Below are positions 1-6,209 of a DNA stretch of 14,180 bases, in pieces. This DNA is from Sulfurimonadaceae bacterium (GTDB lineage Bacteria; Campylobacterota; Campylobacteria; Campylobacterales; Sulfurimonadaceae), in the NCBI GenBank assembly GCA_030610325.1, contig JAUWRZ010000016.1, positions 1-14,180 on the forward strand, read 5' to 3'. A program made the translations under genes and the position numbers. The stretch's first letter is position 1. Every line of letters starts with the position of its first letter. The notes under the pieces are model-generated. The model ran no database searches. It worked only from the letters and a program-made list of their open reading frames with translations, and was not told the DNA's origin.

Positions 1-488
1 AGTAGCACCGCACTCTCGACGAGAGCAAGATCACGGTAGATAGCCGTCTGACCATAAGCATACTCATCGAGTCTCTTGACATCATCGTTAAGCGCAGCAA
101 GCTCATAAGTAGCCAGGTCCGCAACAGCTAGAGCCTTTGAGCTTGAGAGGCGTTTCATCGCATCTGCATCACCGTCAGTGATGGCGTTGGAGAGTTCCCA
201 GACATCAAAGAGGTCCGGAGAGAGTGCCTTCAGCGTCTGCGCTGCTTCCGTGTTGTTCGCATCTTTTTGTAAAAGTTCAAAAGCTTCGTTCGCCGCTACG
301 ATATTTGACTCTTTGTTTGAGGCATAGACCGCCATGGCGATGACCAGTACGACTATCGCGACTACCGAACCGATAAGCTTGTTCTTGTATCTCTTGACAA
401 AACGCTCTGTCTTTACAGCACTCTCAAAGAACTTCTCTTCGGAGTTCAGCTCCTCTTTGACCATCTCAATGTTTTCTTTTAGACTCAA
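1..488 (-). CDS. Membrane-anchored helical-repeat (YfgM-like) protein, partial
   Basis: The frame is open from 488 down to the left edge, so only the first 162 residues are present. The best start is TTG at 488-486: it has a strong AGAGGGG Shine-Dalgarno about 5 nt upstream, no ATG lies upstream in frame before a stop, and the first residues read MSLKENIEMVKEEL. A later ATG at 464 is possible but has a poorer ribosome site. Residues 1-36 are charged and probably cytoplasmic. One hydrophobic segment follows at about 38-55, and then an alanine-rich, all-helical region that looks like TPR-type repeats (about 60-162). This layout (short inside tail, one membrane span, helical repeats outside) resembles the YfgM/TPR_21 group, which works at the membrane with the Sec translocon or chaperones. 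That assignment is by architecture only; I recognise no specific gene. It is divergent from gatC. Confidence 0.8.
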   Translation of the reverse strand, partial: MSLKENIEMVKEELNSEEKFFESAVKTERFVKRYKNKLIGSVVAIVVLVIAMAVYASNKESNIVAANEAFELLQKDANNTEAAQTLKALSPDLFDVWELSNAITDGDADAMKRLSSSKALAVADLATYELAALNDDVKRLDEYAYGQTAIYRDLALVESAVL

Positions 489-517
489 ACCGGTCCCCTC
501 TTCGCATAAAGTGCAAA

Positions 518-523
518 ATACTA
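518..523 (-). promoter_or_regulatory. Possible -10 box of the leftward gene
   Basis: On the minus strand this reads TAGTAT, about 30 nt before the TTG start at 488, with AT-rich DNA upstream and no clear -35. The position fits a short leader carrying the AGAGGGG ribosome site. Weak single-motif evidence. Confidence 0.3.
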
Positions 524-569
524 TCCAATGGTTCGTTATAAAGCCATTAATACACTATCGTGCATAAGC

Positions 570-584
570 TTTTTTTGTTACAAT
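570..584 (+). promoter_or_regulatory. Likely promoter of the gatC-arsC-pilT operon
   Basis: A run of seven T (570-576) is followed by TACAAT (579-584), a good -10, 28 nt before the gatC ATG. A T-tract in place of a -35 is usual for sigma-70 promoters of Campylobacterota. It lies in the only gap upstream of gatC, whose three genes are otherwise tightly packed. Confidence 0.5.
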
Positions 585-612
585 AAAACACTTTAACCAT
601 CAAAGGTCCCCA

Positions 613-903
613 ATGCAAGTCGATGACGCCCTGCTAACACGTCTGGAGAAGCTCTCCTACCTTAAGATATCTGATGAGCACCGTGAAGAGATCGTCCAGC
701 AACTCGGTGAACTGGTCGCTTTTGTAGACAACCTCTCAGAGCTCGATACTGAAGGGGTCGATGAGACTTTCGCTATGACAGAGCGTGGGACCTATACCCG
801 TTCAGACACACCGCGACAAAGTACTCCAGTCAGTCGATCCATACTCTCTCACGCCCCAAAAAGTGAGGATGATTTCTTTATCGTACCTAAGATCATCGAG
901 TAG
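613..903 (+). CDS. gatC: Aspartyl/glutamyl-tRNA amidotransferase subunit C
   Basis: This 96-residue protein has the normal size and shape of GatC, the small subunit that stabilises the GatA-GatB core. GatCAB converts Glu-tRNA(Gln) and/or Asp-tRNA(Asn) to the amidated forms in bacteria that lack the matching synthetase. Visible hallmarks are the N-terminal LTRLEKLSYLKIS segment, the following helix with a VDNLSELDTEGV turn, and the C-terminal end HAPKSEDDFFIVPKIIE; the F-x-VP-x-II ending is typical. The ATG has an AAAGG ribosome site. gatA and gatB are not in the window. The next gene starts 2 nt after the stop, so it is the first gene of an operon with arsC-like and pilT. In Campylobacter jejuni gatC is, as I recall, directly next to the cvpA homologue; here they are about 4 kb apart. 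Confidence 0.93.
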   Translation: MQVDDALLTRLEKLSYLKISDEHREEIVQQLGELVAFVDNLSELDTEGVDETFAMTERGTYTRSDTPRQSTPVSRSILSHAPKSEDDFFIVPKIIE

Positions 904-905
904 AG

Positions 906-1250
906 ATGGTCAAAGTCTACGGGATCAAGAACTGCGACAATGTAAGAAAGGCTCTGAGGTTCTTCAAAAGTAACAATATTGATCATGAACTGATAGATTT
1001 CAAGACAAGACCAGTTGATTGTGCTACAATTGAAAATTGGTTACAAACAGTAGATTTAAAAACACTTTTTAACACAAGAGGGACGACATACCGGACCCTT
1101 GGGCTCAAAGCGATGGATCTGACAGATGAAGAGAAAGAGGCGTGGCTCTGTAAAGAGAACATGCTGATCAAACGTCCGGTCGTCGAATACGACGACCGTG
1201 TGTTTGTAGCCTTTGATCAAACCCTTTATGAAGGAGTCTTTTTATCATGA
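906..1250 (+). CDS. ArsC/Spx/YffB-family thioredoxin-fold protein
   Basis: The 114 residues match the small ArsC-like (YffB/Spx/MgsR) family with a thioredoxin-like fold. The start VYGIKNCDNVRKA carries the single active-site-type Cys10, followed by RGTTYR at 58-63 and IKRP at 88-91, both conserved in YffB-type proteins. Length is normal. True thioredoxin- or glutaredoxin-linked arsenate reduction is not shown: no ars genes are nearby, the start motif is NCDN, and the other cysteines (39 and 82) are not in a clear redox-pair position. The safest call is a conserved stand-alone reductase-like protein of unknown substrate. It starts 2 nt after gatC, and its stop overlaps the pilT start as ATGA (1247-1250), implying co-translation. 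Bases around 960-1080 are clearly more AT-rich than the surrounding genes. Confidence 0.88.
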   Translation: MVKVYGIKNCDNVRKALRFFKSNNIDHELIDFKTRPVDCATIENWLQTVDLKTLFNTRGTTYRTLGLKAMDLTDEEKEAWLCKENMLIKRPVVEYDDRVFVAFDQTLYEGVFLS

Positions 1251-2317
1251 GTCAGACCCTCGATATTAGAAAACTACTTAAAAGTGTCGTAGCTTACAAA
1301 GCATCAGACCTTCACCTCGTCAGTGGTTCAGAACCACAGATCCGGATCGATGGAAAACTGGTAGCACTTAACCTGCCTATCCTCGATGGGAAGATGACCG
1401 AGGAGATGTCCTATTCGCTTTTGACCGAAAAGCAGAAGAAGGAGTATGAGGAGCACAGCGAGCTTGACTTCTCTGTCGTACTTCCTGATATAGGCCGATT
1501 TCGTGCCAACTACTACCGTACTATGGGGGATATCGCCTGTGCTTTCCGTATCATCCCCATAGAGATACCCTCACTTGACGACCTCAATGCCAAACCGATC
1601 TTCAAAGAGCTGATCAAACGTGAAAAAGGGCTTATCCTTGTCACCGGTCCGACCGGTAGCGGTAAGTCGACCACCCTCGCAGCGATGATCAATGAGATCA
1701 ATATGACGGAGAAGAAACACATCCTGACCGTCGAGGACCCAGTCGAGTTTGTCCATACGAACAAAAGCTGTCTTTTCTCACAACGTAATGTCGGTACCGA
1801 TACCAAAAGCTTTGCTGCGGCCTTGAAGTTTGCCATGCGTGAAGATCCCGATGTCATCCTCATCGGGGAGATGCGAGATAGAGAGACCATCGAAGCCGCA
1901 CTGACTGCAGCTGAGACCGGTCACCTTGTCTTTGGGACCCTGCATACCAACTCTGCACCACAGACCATCAACCGTATCATCGACGTCTTTAGTGGTGATG
2001 AGCAGCCTCAGGTACGTGCGCAGCTCTCTACATCACTGATATCAGTCGTCTCACAGTCACTGCTTCCAAAAGTCGGTGGAGGTCGTGTCGCGGCCCAGGA
2101 GATATTTATCACCAATCCGGCTATCGCCAACCTCATCCGTGAGGACAAAGTCCACCAACTCTACTCTCAGATGCAGCTCAACCAGCAGCAGACCCAGATG
2201 ATCACCCAGACGCAAGAGCTCCTGGATTATCTGAGAAAACGAATGATCACCAAAGATGATGCCGTCCAATACTCTAATCGACCAGATGAGTTACTGCGCG
2301 CATTGGGTGAGCTCTAA
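1247..2317 (+). CDS. pilT: PilT-like type IV pilus retraction ATPase
   Basis: A 356-residue hexameric secretion-type ATPase of the PilT/PilU group, which powers pilus retraction and twitching at the inner membrane. The N-terminal PAS-like half includes ASDLHLVSGSEPQIRIDG (about 19-36). The catalytic half has Walker A GPTGSGKS (134-141), the Asp box ILTVEDPVEF (159-168), Walker B LIGEMRD (205-211) and the His box GHLVFGTLHTN (225-235). The tail has the NLIREDKVHQL element and a QQQTQM stretch like the PilT SGQ...M motif. Length and order fit PilT better than PilB, which is longer and has a zinc motif absent here. All catalytic motifs are intact, so the protein should be active. No pilin, PilC or other pilus genes lie in the window, so it is an orphan locus in an amidotransferase operon. 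Confidence 0.92.
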   Translation: MSQTLDIRKLLKSVVAYKASDLHLVSGSEPQIRIDGKLVALNLPILDGKMTEEMSYSLLTEKQKKEYEEHSELDFSVVLPDIGRFRANYYRTMGDIACAFRIIPIEIPSLDDLNAKPIFKELIKREKGLILVTGPTGSGKSTTLAAMINEINMTEKKHILTVEDPVEFVHTNKSCLFSQRNVGTDTKSFAAALKFAMREDPDVILIGEMRDRETIEAALTAAETGHLVFGTLHTNSAPQTINRIIDVFSGDEQPQVRAQLSTSLISVVSQSLLPKVGGGRVAAQEIFITNPAIANLIREDKVHQLYSQMQLNQQQTQMITQTQELLDYLRKRMITKDDAVQYSNRPDELLRALGEL

Positions 2318-2333
2318 CACTACATGACCTGAT

Positions 2334-2360
2334 AGAAGAGAGCACAAACAGCCCTCTTCT
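2334..2360 (+). terminator. Hairpin after pilT, candidate terminator
   Basis: AGAAGAG (2334-2340) pairs with CTCTTCT (2354-2360); one A/C mismatch and a GC/GC pair extend the stem around a 7-nt loop. It starts 16 nt after the pilT stop. No U-run follows, so it may stabilise the mRNA end or act with another factor instead of being a classic intrinsic terminator. Confidence 0.4.
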
Positions 2361-2370
2361 TACTCCCTCC

Positions 2371-2491
2371 CACTACTCCCTCGATGATAAGTCCACAACT
2401 GCATACAGCTCAAAAGAGATCTGGCCAGCATCGGTATTGATTGAAAAGTGATCAAAGAAGTGTCTTAAAGGATAACATAGAGGGGGTAGTG
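2371..2491. repeat. 12-bp inverted repeat bracketing 97 nt
   Basis: CACTACTCCCTC (2371-2382) faces GAGGGGGTAGTG (2480-2491). Eleven of twelve positions pair perfectly and the twelfth would be a G-U wobble in RNA. The enclosed 97 nt hold no recognisable gene; they include the 8-bp palindrome CTGGCCAG at 2421-2428. It sits in the gap between the convergent pilT and aroG genes. It could be a long-range stem closing a structured transcript, or the terminal repeats of a tiny decayed element. I see no flanking target duplication. Confidence 0.45.
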
Positions 2492-2513
2492 ACCTTTTGG
2501 AAGATAAAAGGTC
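2491..2513. repeat. 8-bp perfect hairpin in the pilT/aroG gap
   Basis: GACCTTTT (2491-2498) and AAAAGGTC (2506-2513) form a perfect stem with a 7-nt loop. It directly abuts the right arm of the longer inverted repeat. There is no T-run beyond either end, so a terminator role on either strand is uncertain. Confidence 0.4.
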
Positions 2514-2528
2514 TGCTGTAGCAAGAGA

Positions 2529-2548
2529 AAAGTAGGACTCTCTACTTT
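2529..2548 (-). terminator. Possible aroG terminator overlapping the stop codon
   Basis: Read on the minus strand, AAAGTAG (2548-2542) pairs with CTACTTT (2535-2529) across a 6-nt loop, and T-rich bases continue into the distal arm and beyond. The TAG of the first arm is the aroG stop codon. The stem is short and AT-rich, so termination strength is doubtful. Confidence 0.4.
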
Positions 2549-3891
2549 CTACTCTCTTTAAGTGTGTCTGCGATCAAGAAGGCCAGCTCAAGTGACTGAT
2601 CAGCGTTCAGGCGTGGATCACAGTGGGTGTGATAACGGCTTGAGAGGTCCTCTTCAGTGATCTGGAAGGCACCACCGATACACTCTGTCACGTCTTTACC
2701 TGTCATCTCCATATGGACACCGCCGCCAAAGGTACCTTCAGCTTTATGTACCTGGAAGAACTGCTGCATCTCACGCAAGATAGCATTGACCGGACGGGTC
2801 TTGTAACCATTGCTTGCTTTGATAGTATTACCATGCATCGGGTCACAGCTCCAGACTACTTTCTGTCCTTCGCGCTCGACCGCTTTGATCAGTGCAGGCA
2901 AGCTGTCACCGACTTTATCAGCACCCATACGGACGATGACATTGAGTCGGCCTGCTTCGTTGTTCGGGTTGAGGGTATTGATCAATCTGACCAACTCCTC
3001 AGGATCCATACTTGGACCTGCCTTGACACCGATAGGGTTGTTGATGCCTCGCATGAACTCGATATGCGCACCATCAAGCTGACGGGTACGGTCACCGATC
3101 CATAACATATGAGCCGACACGTCATACCAGTCACCGGTCAGGCTGTCTTGTCTGGTAAATGCCTCTTCATACGGAAGCAGTAGCGCCTCATGTGAAGTGT
3201 AGAAGTCAGTCTCGCGAAGCGTACGGTAGCTCTTTGATGTGACACCACAAGCCGCCATGAACGTAAGTGACTCTTCGATACGCTCAGCCAGCTCCTCATA
3301 TTTCTCACTCACCTCACTCTGATGAGCAAAGTCAAGGTTCCATTTATGGACTTGATGAAGATCCGCCAGACCACCCGATGCAAACGCACGCAAAAGGTTC
3401 TGTGTCGAAGCAGCCTGGTTATAGGCATGGATCATACGCTCAGGATCTGGTACGCGTGACTCTTTCGTAAAGTCAATACCATTGATGATATCACCACGGT
3501 AACTATCTAATGTCACATCACCTATGGTCTCGCTATTTGAAGAGCGAGGCTTGGCGAACTGACCACCCAGACGCCCTACTTTGACGACAGGAAGACCTGC
3601 AGAGTATGTCATGACGATCGCCATCTGCATCAACGCTTTGAACGTATCACGGATATTGTCAGCATGGAACTCGGAAAAACTTTCGGCACAGTCGCCGCCT
3701 TGCAGTAAGAACGCACGCCCTTCACTTACATCTGCCAACTGCGACTTCAGTGAACGGACTTCGCCGGCAAAGACAAGTGGCGGATAGTTCTTCAACTCAG
3801 CCAGGACACGCTGGAGGTGTGCCTGATCTGGGTATGTCGGCTGTTGTAGGATTGGCAGACCGTGCCAGCTTGATGGACTCCAGGTACTCAT
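2542..3891 (-). CDS. aroG: Class II 3-deoxy-D-arabino-heptulosonate-7-phosphate synthase
   Basis: This 449-residue enzyme joins phosphoenolpyruvate and erythrose 4-phosphate in the first step of the shikimate pathway to aromatic amino acids. It belongs to the class II (plant/Mycobacterium/Helicobacter) family, not the AroFGH family of E. coli. Signatures are the N-terminal [31 protein letters not shown] (62-72) with the metal-ligand Cys68, [14 protein letters not shown] (104-117), [32 protein letters not shown] and the terminal THCDPRLN metal/substrate site. Length is normal and all motifs are intact. The ATG at 3891 has an AAGAAGG ribosome site about 8 nt upstream. It is a single-gene unit, convergent with pilT and divergent from the GGDEF operon. 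With trpE downstream the window holds the entry step and one branch step of aromatic synthesis. Confidence 0.95.
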   Translation of the reverse strand: MSTWSPSSWHGLPILQQPTYPDQAHLQRVLAELKNYPPLVFAGEVRSLKSQLADVSEGRAFLLQGGDCAESFSEFHADNIRDTFKALMQMAIVMTYSAGLPVVKVGRLGGQFAKPRSSNSETIGDVTLDSYRGDIINGIDFTKESRVPDPERMIHAYNQAASTQNLLRAFASGGLADLHQVHKWNLDFAHQSEVSEKYEELAERIEESLTFMAACGVTSKSYRTLRETDFYTSHEALLLPYEEAFTRQDSLTGDWYDVSAHMLWIGDRTRQLDGAHIEFMRGINNPIGVKAGPSMDPEELVRLINTLNPNNEAGRLNVIVRMGADKVGDSLPALIKAVEREGQKVVWSCDPMHGNTIKASNGYKTRPVNAILREMQQFFQVHKAEGTFGGGVHMEMTGKDVTECIGGAFQITEEDLSSRYHTHCDPRLNADQSLELAFLIADTLKESRK

Positions 3892-4063
3892 AGAAAAACC
3901 TTCTTAGCTATATATTCAAAGACCGCAGCATAGTGCATGAATGTCTCGATATCATTTCAGCTTGGATTTAGATCTAAGGATGGTACATAAAAAATCCTAA
4001 AAAATCTCTGATTTCCCCTATATGACGTATAGTTTTGATGATGATCACTGCGAAAGCTATTTT

Positions 4064-4095
4064 TATAATAAAGCCTGTATAATTGTGAAAATTAT
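4064..4095 (+). promoter_or_regulatory. Operon promoter with Fur-box-like inverted repeat
   Basis: TATAAT occurs at 4064-4069 and again at 4078-4083, the second preceded by TG and a T-rich stretch, which fits a Campylobacterota sigma-70 promoter for the downstream operon. The second copy lies inside the inverted repeat ATAATT-N5-AATTAT (4079-4095 with its last bases). Aligned by hand over 18 positions to the classical Fur box (ATAATGATAATCATTATC), 13 match. fur is the third gene of this operon, so autoregulation by Fur blocking the -10 is a reasonable inference, not shown. Confidence 0.5.
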
Positions 4096-4136
4096 CTACA
4101 GAGGGCTCTCCAGGCACCTTTACCCATGGAAAACAG

Positions 4137-5057
4137 ATGACAAAAGATGCTGCAAAAGGCTTGCTCTCAGACATTTACAACGAAGTCGAACAGCATATAG
4201 ATAAGCTTGACGATGAAGTCGATGAGATAGAGATAATCGACTTTCTACATGATATAGCCAACTCTCTTTTTAAAAATGATTTCAAGTACCCTTTCGACTT
4301 CTACTCTCAACAGATCACCTTTGAGGAGGACTACAAGCTCGTTGCCAAACAGAGTCTCTCCTCCTATTCAGACAGCCATGAGAAGTTTACCGAACTCACA
4401 AAAGCACAGCAGATAGTCCTTGAGAAGATCAGCACCAACAAAGGCAGACCCGAAGAGCTCTCTAAACGCTTTAAAAAGATCCATACGCATCTTAACGAGG
4501 AGCTGCTCAAGGCGAACGCACTAATAAACCAGCTTATAAACCGAGTAAGTATCCTTGAGGACAAAGCCTCTATCGACCCACTGACAAAAGTCCATAATCG
4601 CCGTGCTCTGGACACTCATCTCGAAGCGATGGCGGCACTCGATGAACATGAGCATCAGATCATGATGCACATCCTTATGCTTGATGTCGATGATTTCAAA
4701 AGGATCAACGACACCTATGGACACCTGATCGGTGACAAAGTCCTTATCCTGCTCGCTAACATCCTAAAGAACACTCTGCGTGAAGGCGATAAGGTATTTC
4801 GTTATGGCGGGGAGGAGTTTGTCATCATCTTAAACCGCATCACTCAGGAGGGATGCGATCTCGTATGTGCCCGGATCCTCGACCTTGTCCGTAGCGACAG
4901 ACTTACCATCAAAGATGAGGAGATCAAAGTCACCCTGAGTATCGGTGCTACCATGTTCAAATATGATGACACTCCCGAAAGTGCCCTACAACGGGCTGAC
5001 CAGGCACTCTATCTTGCCAAAAACGCTGGTAAAGACCAAGTAAAGGTAAACAACTAA
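4137..5057 (+). CDS. GGDEF-domain diguanylate cyclase
   Basis: A 306-residue protein that should make cyclic di-GMP from two GTP. The C-terminal half is a GGDEF domain: DPLTKVHNRRAL near 147-158, the metal-binding LDVDDFKRINDTYGH (182-196) and the active loop GGEEF (224-228). REGD at 215-218 lies five residues before it, the position of the RxxD inhibitory site, so product feedback is likely. Residues 1-140 contain no membrane segment and no PAS or REC signature I recognise; they look all-helical, with a charged segment (about 105-140) that may be a coiled-coil linker. The start at 4137 is favoured because the ATG at 4129 hits a stop after four codons. The stop is 1 nt before cvpA, so it leads the cvpA-fur-lysS-glyA operon. 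The signal it senses is unknown. Confidence 0.9.
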   Translation: MTKDAAKGLLSDIYNEVEQHIDKLDDEVDEIEIIDFLHDIANSLFKNDFKYPFDFYSQQITFEEDYKLVAKQSLSSYSDSHEKFTELTKAQQIVLEKISTNKGRPEELSKRFKKIHTHLNEELLKANALINQLINRVSILEDKASIDPLTKVHNRRALDTHLEAMAALDEHEHQIMMHILMLDVDDFKRINDTYGHLIGDKVLILLANILKNTLREGDKVFRYGGEEFVIILNRITQEGCDLVCARILDLVRSDRLTIKDEEIKVTLSIGATMFKYDDTPESALQRADQALYLAKNAGKDQVKVNN

Positions 5058-5058
5058 T

Positions 5059-5706
5059 ATGGAACTTAATTATTTCGACCTCGGCATAGGGGTCATCGTC
5101 CTACTTCTGGGCCTCAAGGGTATCATCAACGGTTTCTTCAGAGAACTATTTGGGCTTATAGGGATCATCGGCGGTATCTTCATCGCTTCACGTATCGGTA
5201 ATCTTGTCGGTGAAGGTGTCAATGACGCCATCTTCCATTTCGATAGTGAGGCAGCCGTCAATTTTACCGGTTTTCTGATCACACTTGCTCTCTTCTGGAT
5301 AGTGATGATCATACTGGGCATGCTCTTTAAGAAGATGAGCAATCTCAGCGGTCTGGGCATCGCCGACAAGATATTTGGCTTTATCTTTGGTAGCGGCAAG
5401 TTCTTCCTCATAGGTTCTGTCATCGTCTATGCGGTCTTCAACATCAAGACCATTCATGAGAACCTTGCTCCGGCACTTGAGAGCAGCATACTCTTTCCAG
5501 TGATGGTAGATACAGGAAGCTATATCATGCACCTTGACCCTGCCGATATGAACACGACGGTCGGTGAGGCCAGAGCTCAGATCGAAAGCGCTACAGATAA
5601 GATCGCCGAGACAGCCACTGATATCATCACGACAGATGCGGCAGAGACGATCGATGCAGTAAAAGAGAACATCAAAGAGAAGATATCCGAAGATGGGCAG
5701 TACTGA
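5059..5706 (+). CDS. cvpA: CvpA family inner-membrane protein
   Basis: A 215-residue protein with four hydrophobic segments (about 7-24, 31-45, 70-90 and 105-127) and the CvpA-type motif KGIINGFFRELFGLIG at 20-35. E. coli CvpA is needed for colicin V production and helps bile and envelope stress resistance; its molecular activity is not settled. After the last span there is an extra soluble tail (about 150-215) rich in Ala, Thr, Asp and Glu, predicted helical, somewhat longer than in short CvpA proteins. The first gene-to-gene junction is 1 nt after the cyclase stop, and its own TGA shares a base with the fur ATG (TGATG). Neighbour order cvpA-fur-lysS matches Campylobacter. Family call is firm; role is not. 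Confidence 0.88.
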   Translation: MELNYFDLGIGVIVLLLGLKGIINGFFRELFGLIGIIGGIFIASRIGNLVGEGVNDAIFHFDSEAAVNFTGFLITLALFWIVMIILGMLFKKMSNLSGLGIADKIFGFIFGSGKFFLIGSVIVYAVFNIKTIHENLAPALESSILFPVMVDTGSYIMHLDPADMNTTVGEARAQIESATDKIAETATDIITTDAAETIDAVKENIKEKISEDGQY

Positions 5707-6185
5707 TGATAAAGACTCAGACAGATTTTGCCGAACGCACCATAGAGTATGAGAAACTGTTGAGCTATTTCAAGGCACTCTTAAAGAACGAGAACCTCAA
5801 GTATACGAAACAGCGCGAAGTGATCCTTGACGGACTCTATAACTCCGACAGGCACCTCACTCCCGAAGAGCTTTACAACCTTATCCAGCAGAACCACCCT
5901 ACCCTTAAGACAGGTATCGCCACGGTCTACCGTACACTGCAACTGCTTGAGGACCACGATATGGTCACCTCTCTCTCTTTTGGAAGTCAGGGAAAGAAAT
6001 ATGAGCTTGGTGCGAAAGAGCATCATGATCATATGATCTGCACCGAGTGCGGAGAGATCACTGAGTTCGTAGACGAAGAGATCGAAAAACGTCAGCACCT
6101 TATCGCCGACGAACTTGGCTTCAAGATGAGTGACCACTCCATGCAGATCTACGGTATCTGTAGACCATGTCAAGAAAAACAATAA
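5706..6185 (+). CDS. fur: Ferric uptake regulator
   Basis: A 159-residue metal-dependent repressor that controls iron uptake and storage genes. The winged-helix DNA-binding half includes LKYTKQREVIL (31-41) and the recognition helix GIATVYRTLQLLE (70-82). The dimerisation half has the metal site HHDHMICTECG (106-116) and a second pair, C152 and C155, so both CxxC motifs of a structural zinc site are present. The sequence SFGSQGKKYELGAKEHHDHMIC and the length agree closely with Campylobacter Fur and separate it from Zur or PerR types. It is the third gene of the operon and overlaps the cvpA stop by one base. A Fur-box-like repeat sits over the operon promoter near 4080, which suggests autoregulation. 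Confidence 0.95.
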   Translation: MIKTQTDFAERTIEYEKLLSYFKALLKNENLKYTKQREVILDGLYNSDRHLTPEELYNLIQQNHPTLKTGIATVYRTLQLLEDHDMVTSLSFGSQGKKYELGAKEHHDHMICTECGEITEFVDEEIEKRQHLIADELGFKMSDHSMQIYGICRPCQEKQ

Positions 6186-6193
6186 CTACTTAT

Positions 6194-6209
6194 AAAGGAG
6201 AGCCCTTTG
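6194..6209 (+). promoter_or_regulatory. Ribosome binding site fixing a TTG start for lysS
   Basis: AAAGGAG (6194-6200) is a near-perfect Shine-Dalgarno, 6 nt before TTG (6207-6209). The first residues from this start fit the family N-terminus, so the rare initiation codon is likely real and may lower LysS translation. Confidence 0.75.

Noticed and set aside
334..567. 77-codon plus-strand frame near the left edge
   Set aside because: It overlaps the membrane protein read on the minus strand, whose start, membrane span and ribosome site are far better supported.
906..1250. Bona fide arsenate reductase
   Set aside because: The start motif and RGTTYR fit YffB/Spx-like proteins and there are no arsenic-resistance neighbours, so the substrate is left open.
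2713..3105. 130-codon plus-strand open frame inside aroG
   Set aside because: It lies wholly opposite the strongly conserved DAHP synthase and its product has no family features; it is an antisense shadow.
3910..3932. aroG promoter candidates (TATATA, TATGCT on the minus strand)
   Set aside because: The first is too close to the ribosome site and the second has no supporting T-tracts or -35; no promoter could be assigned.
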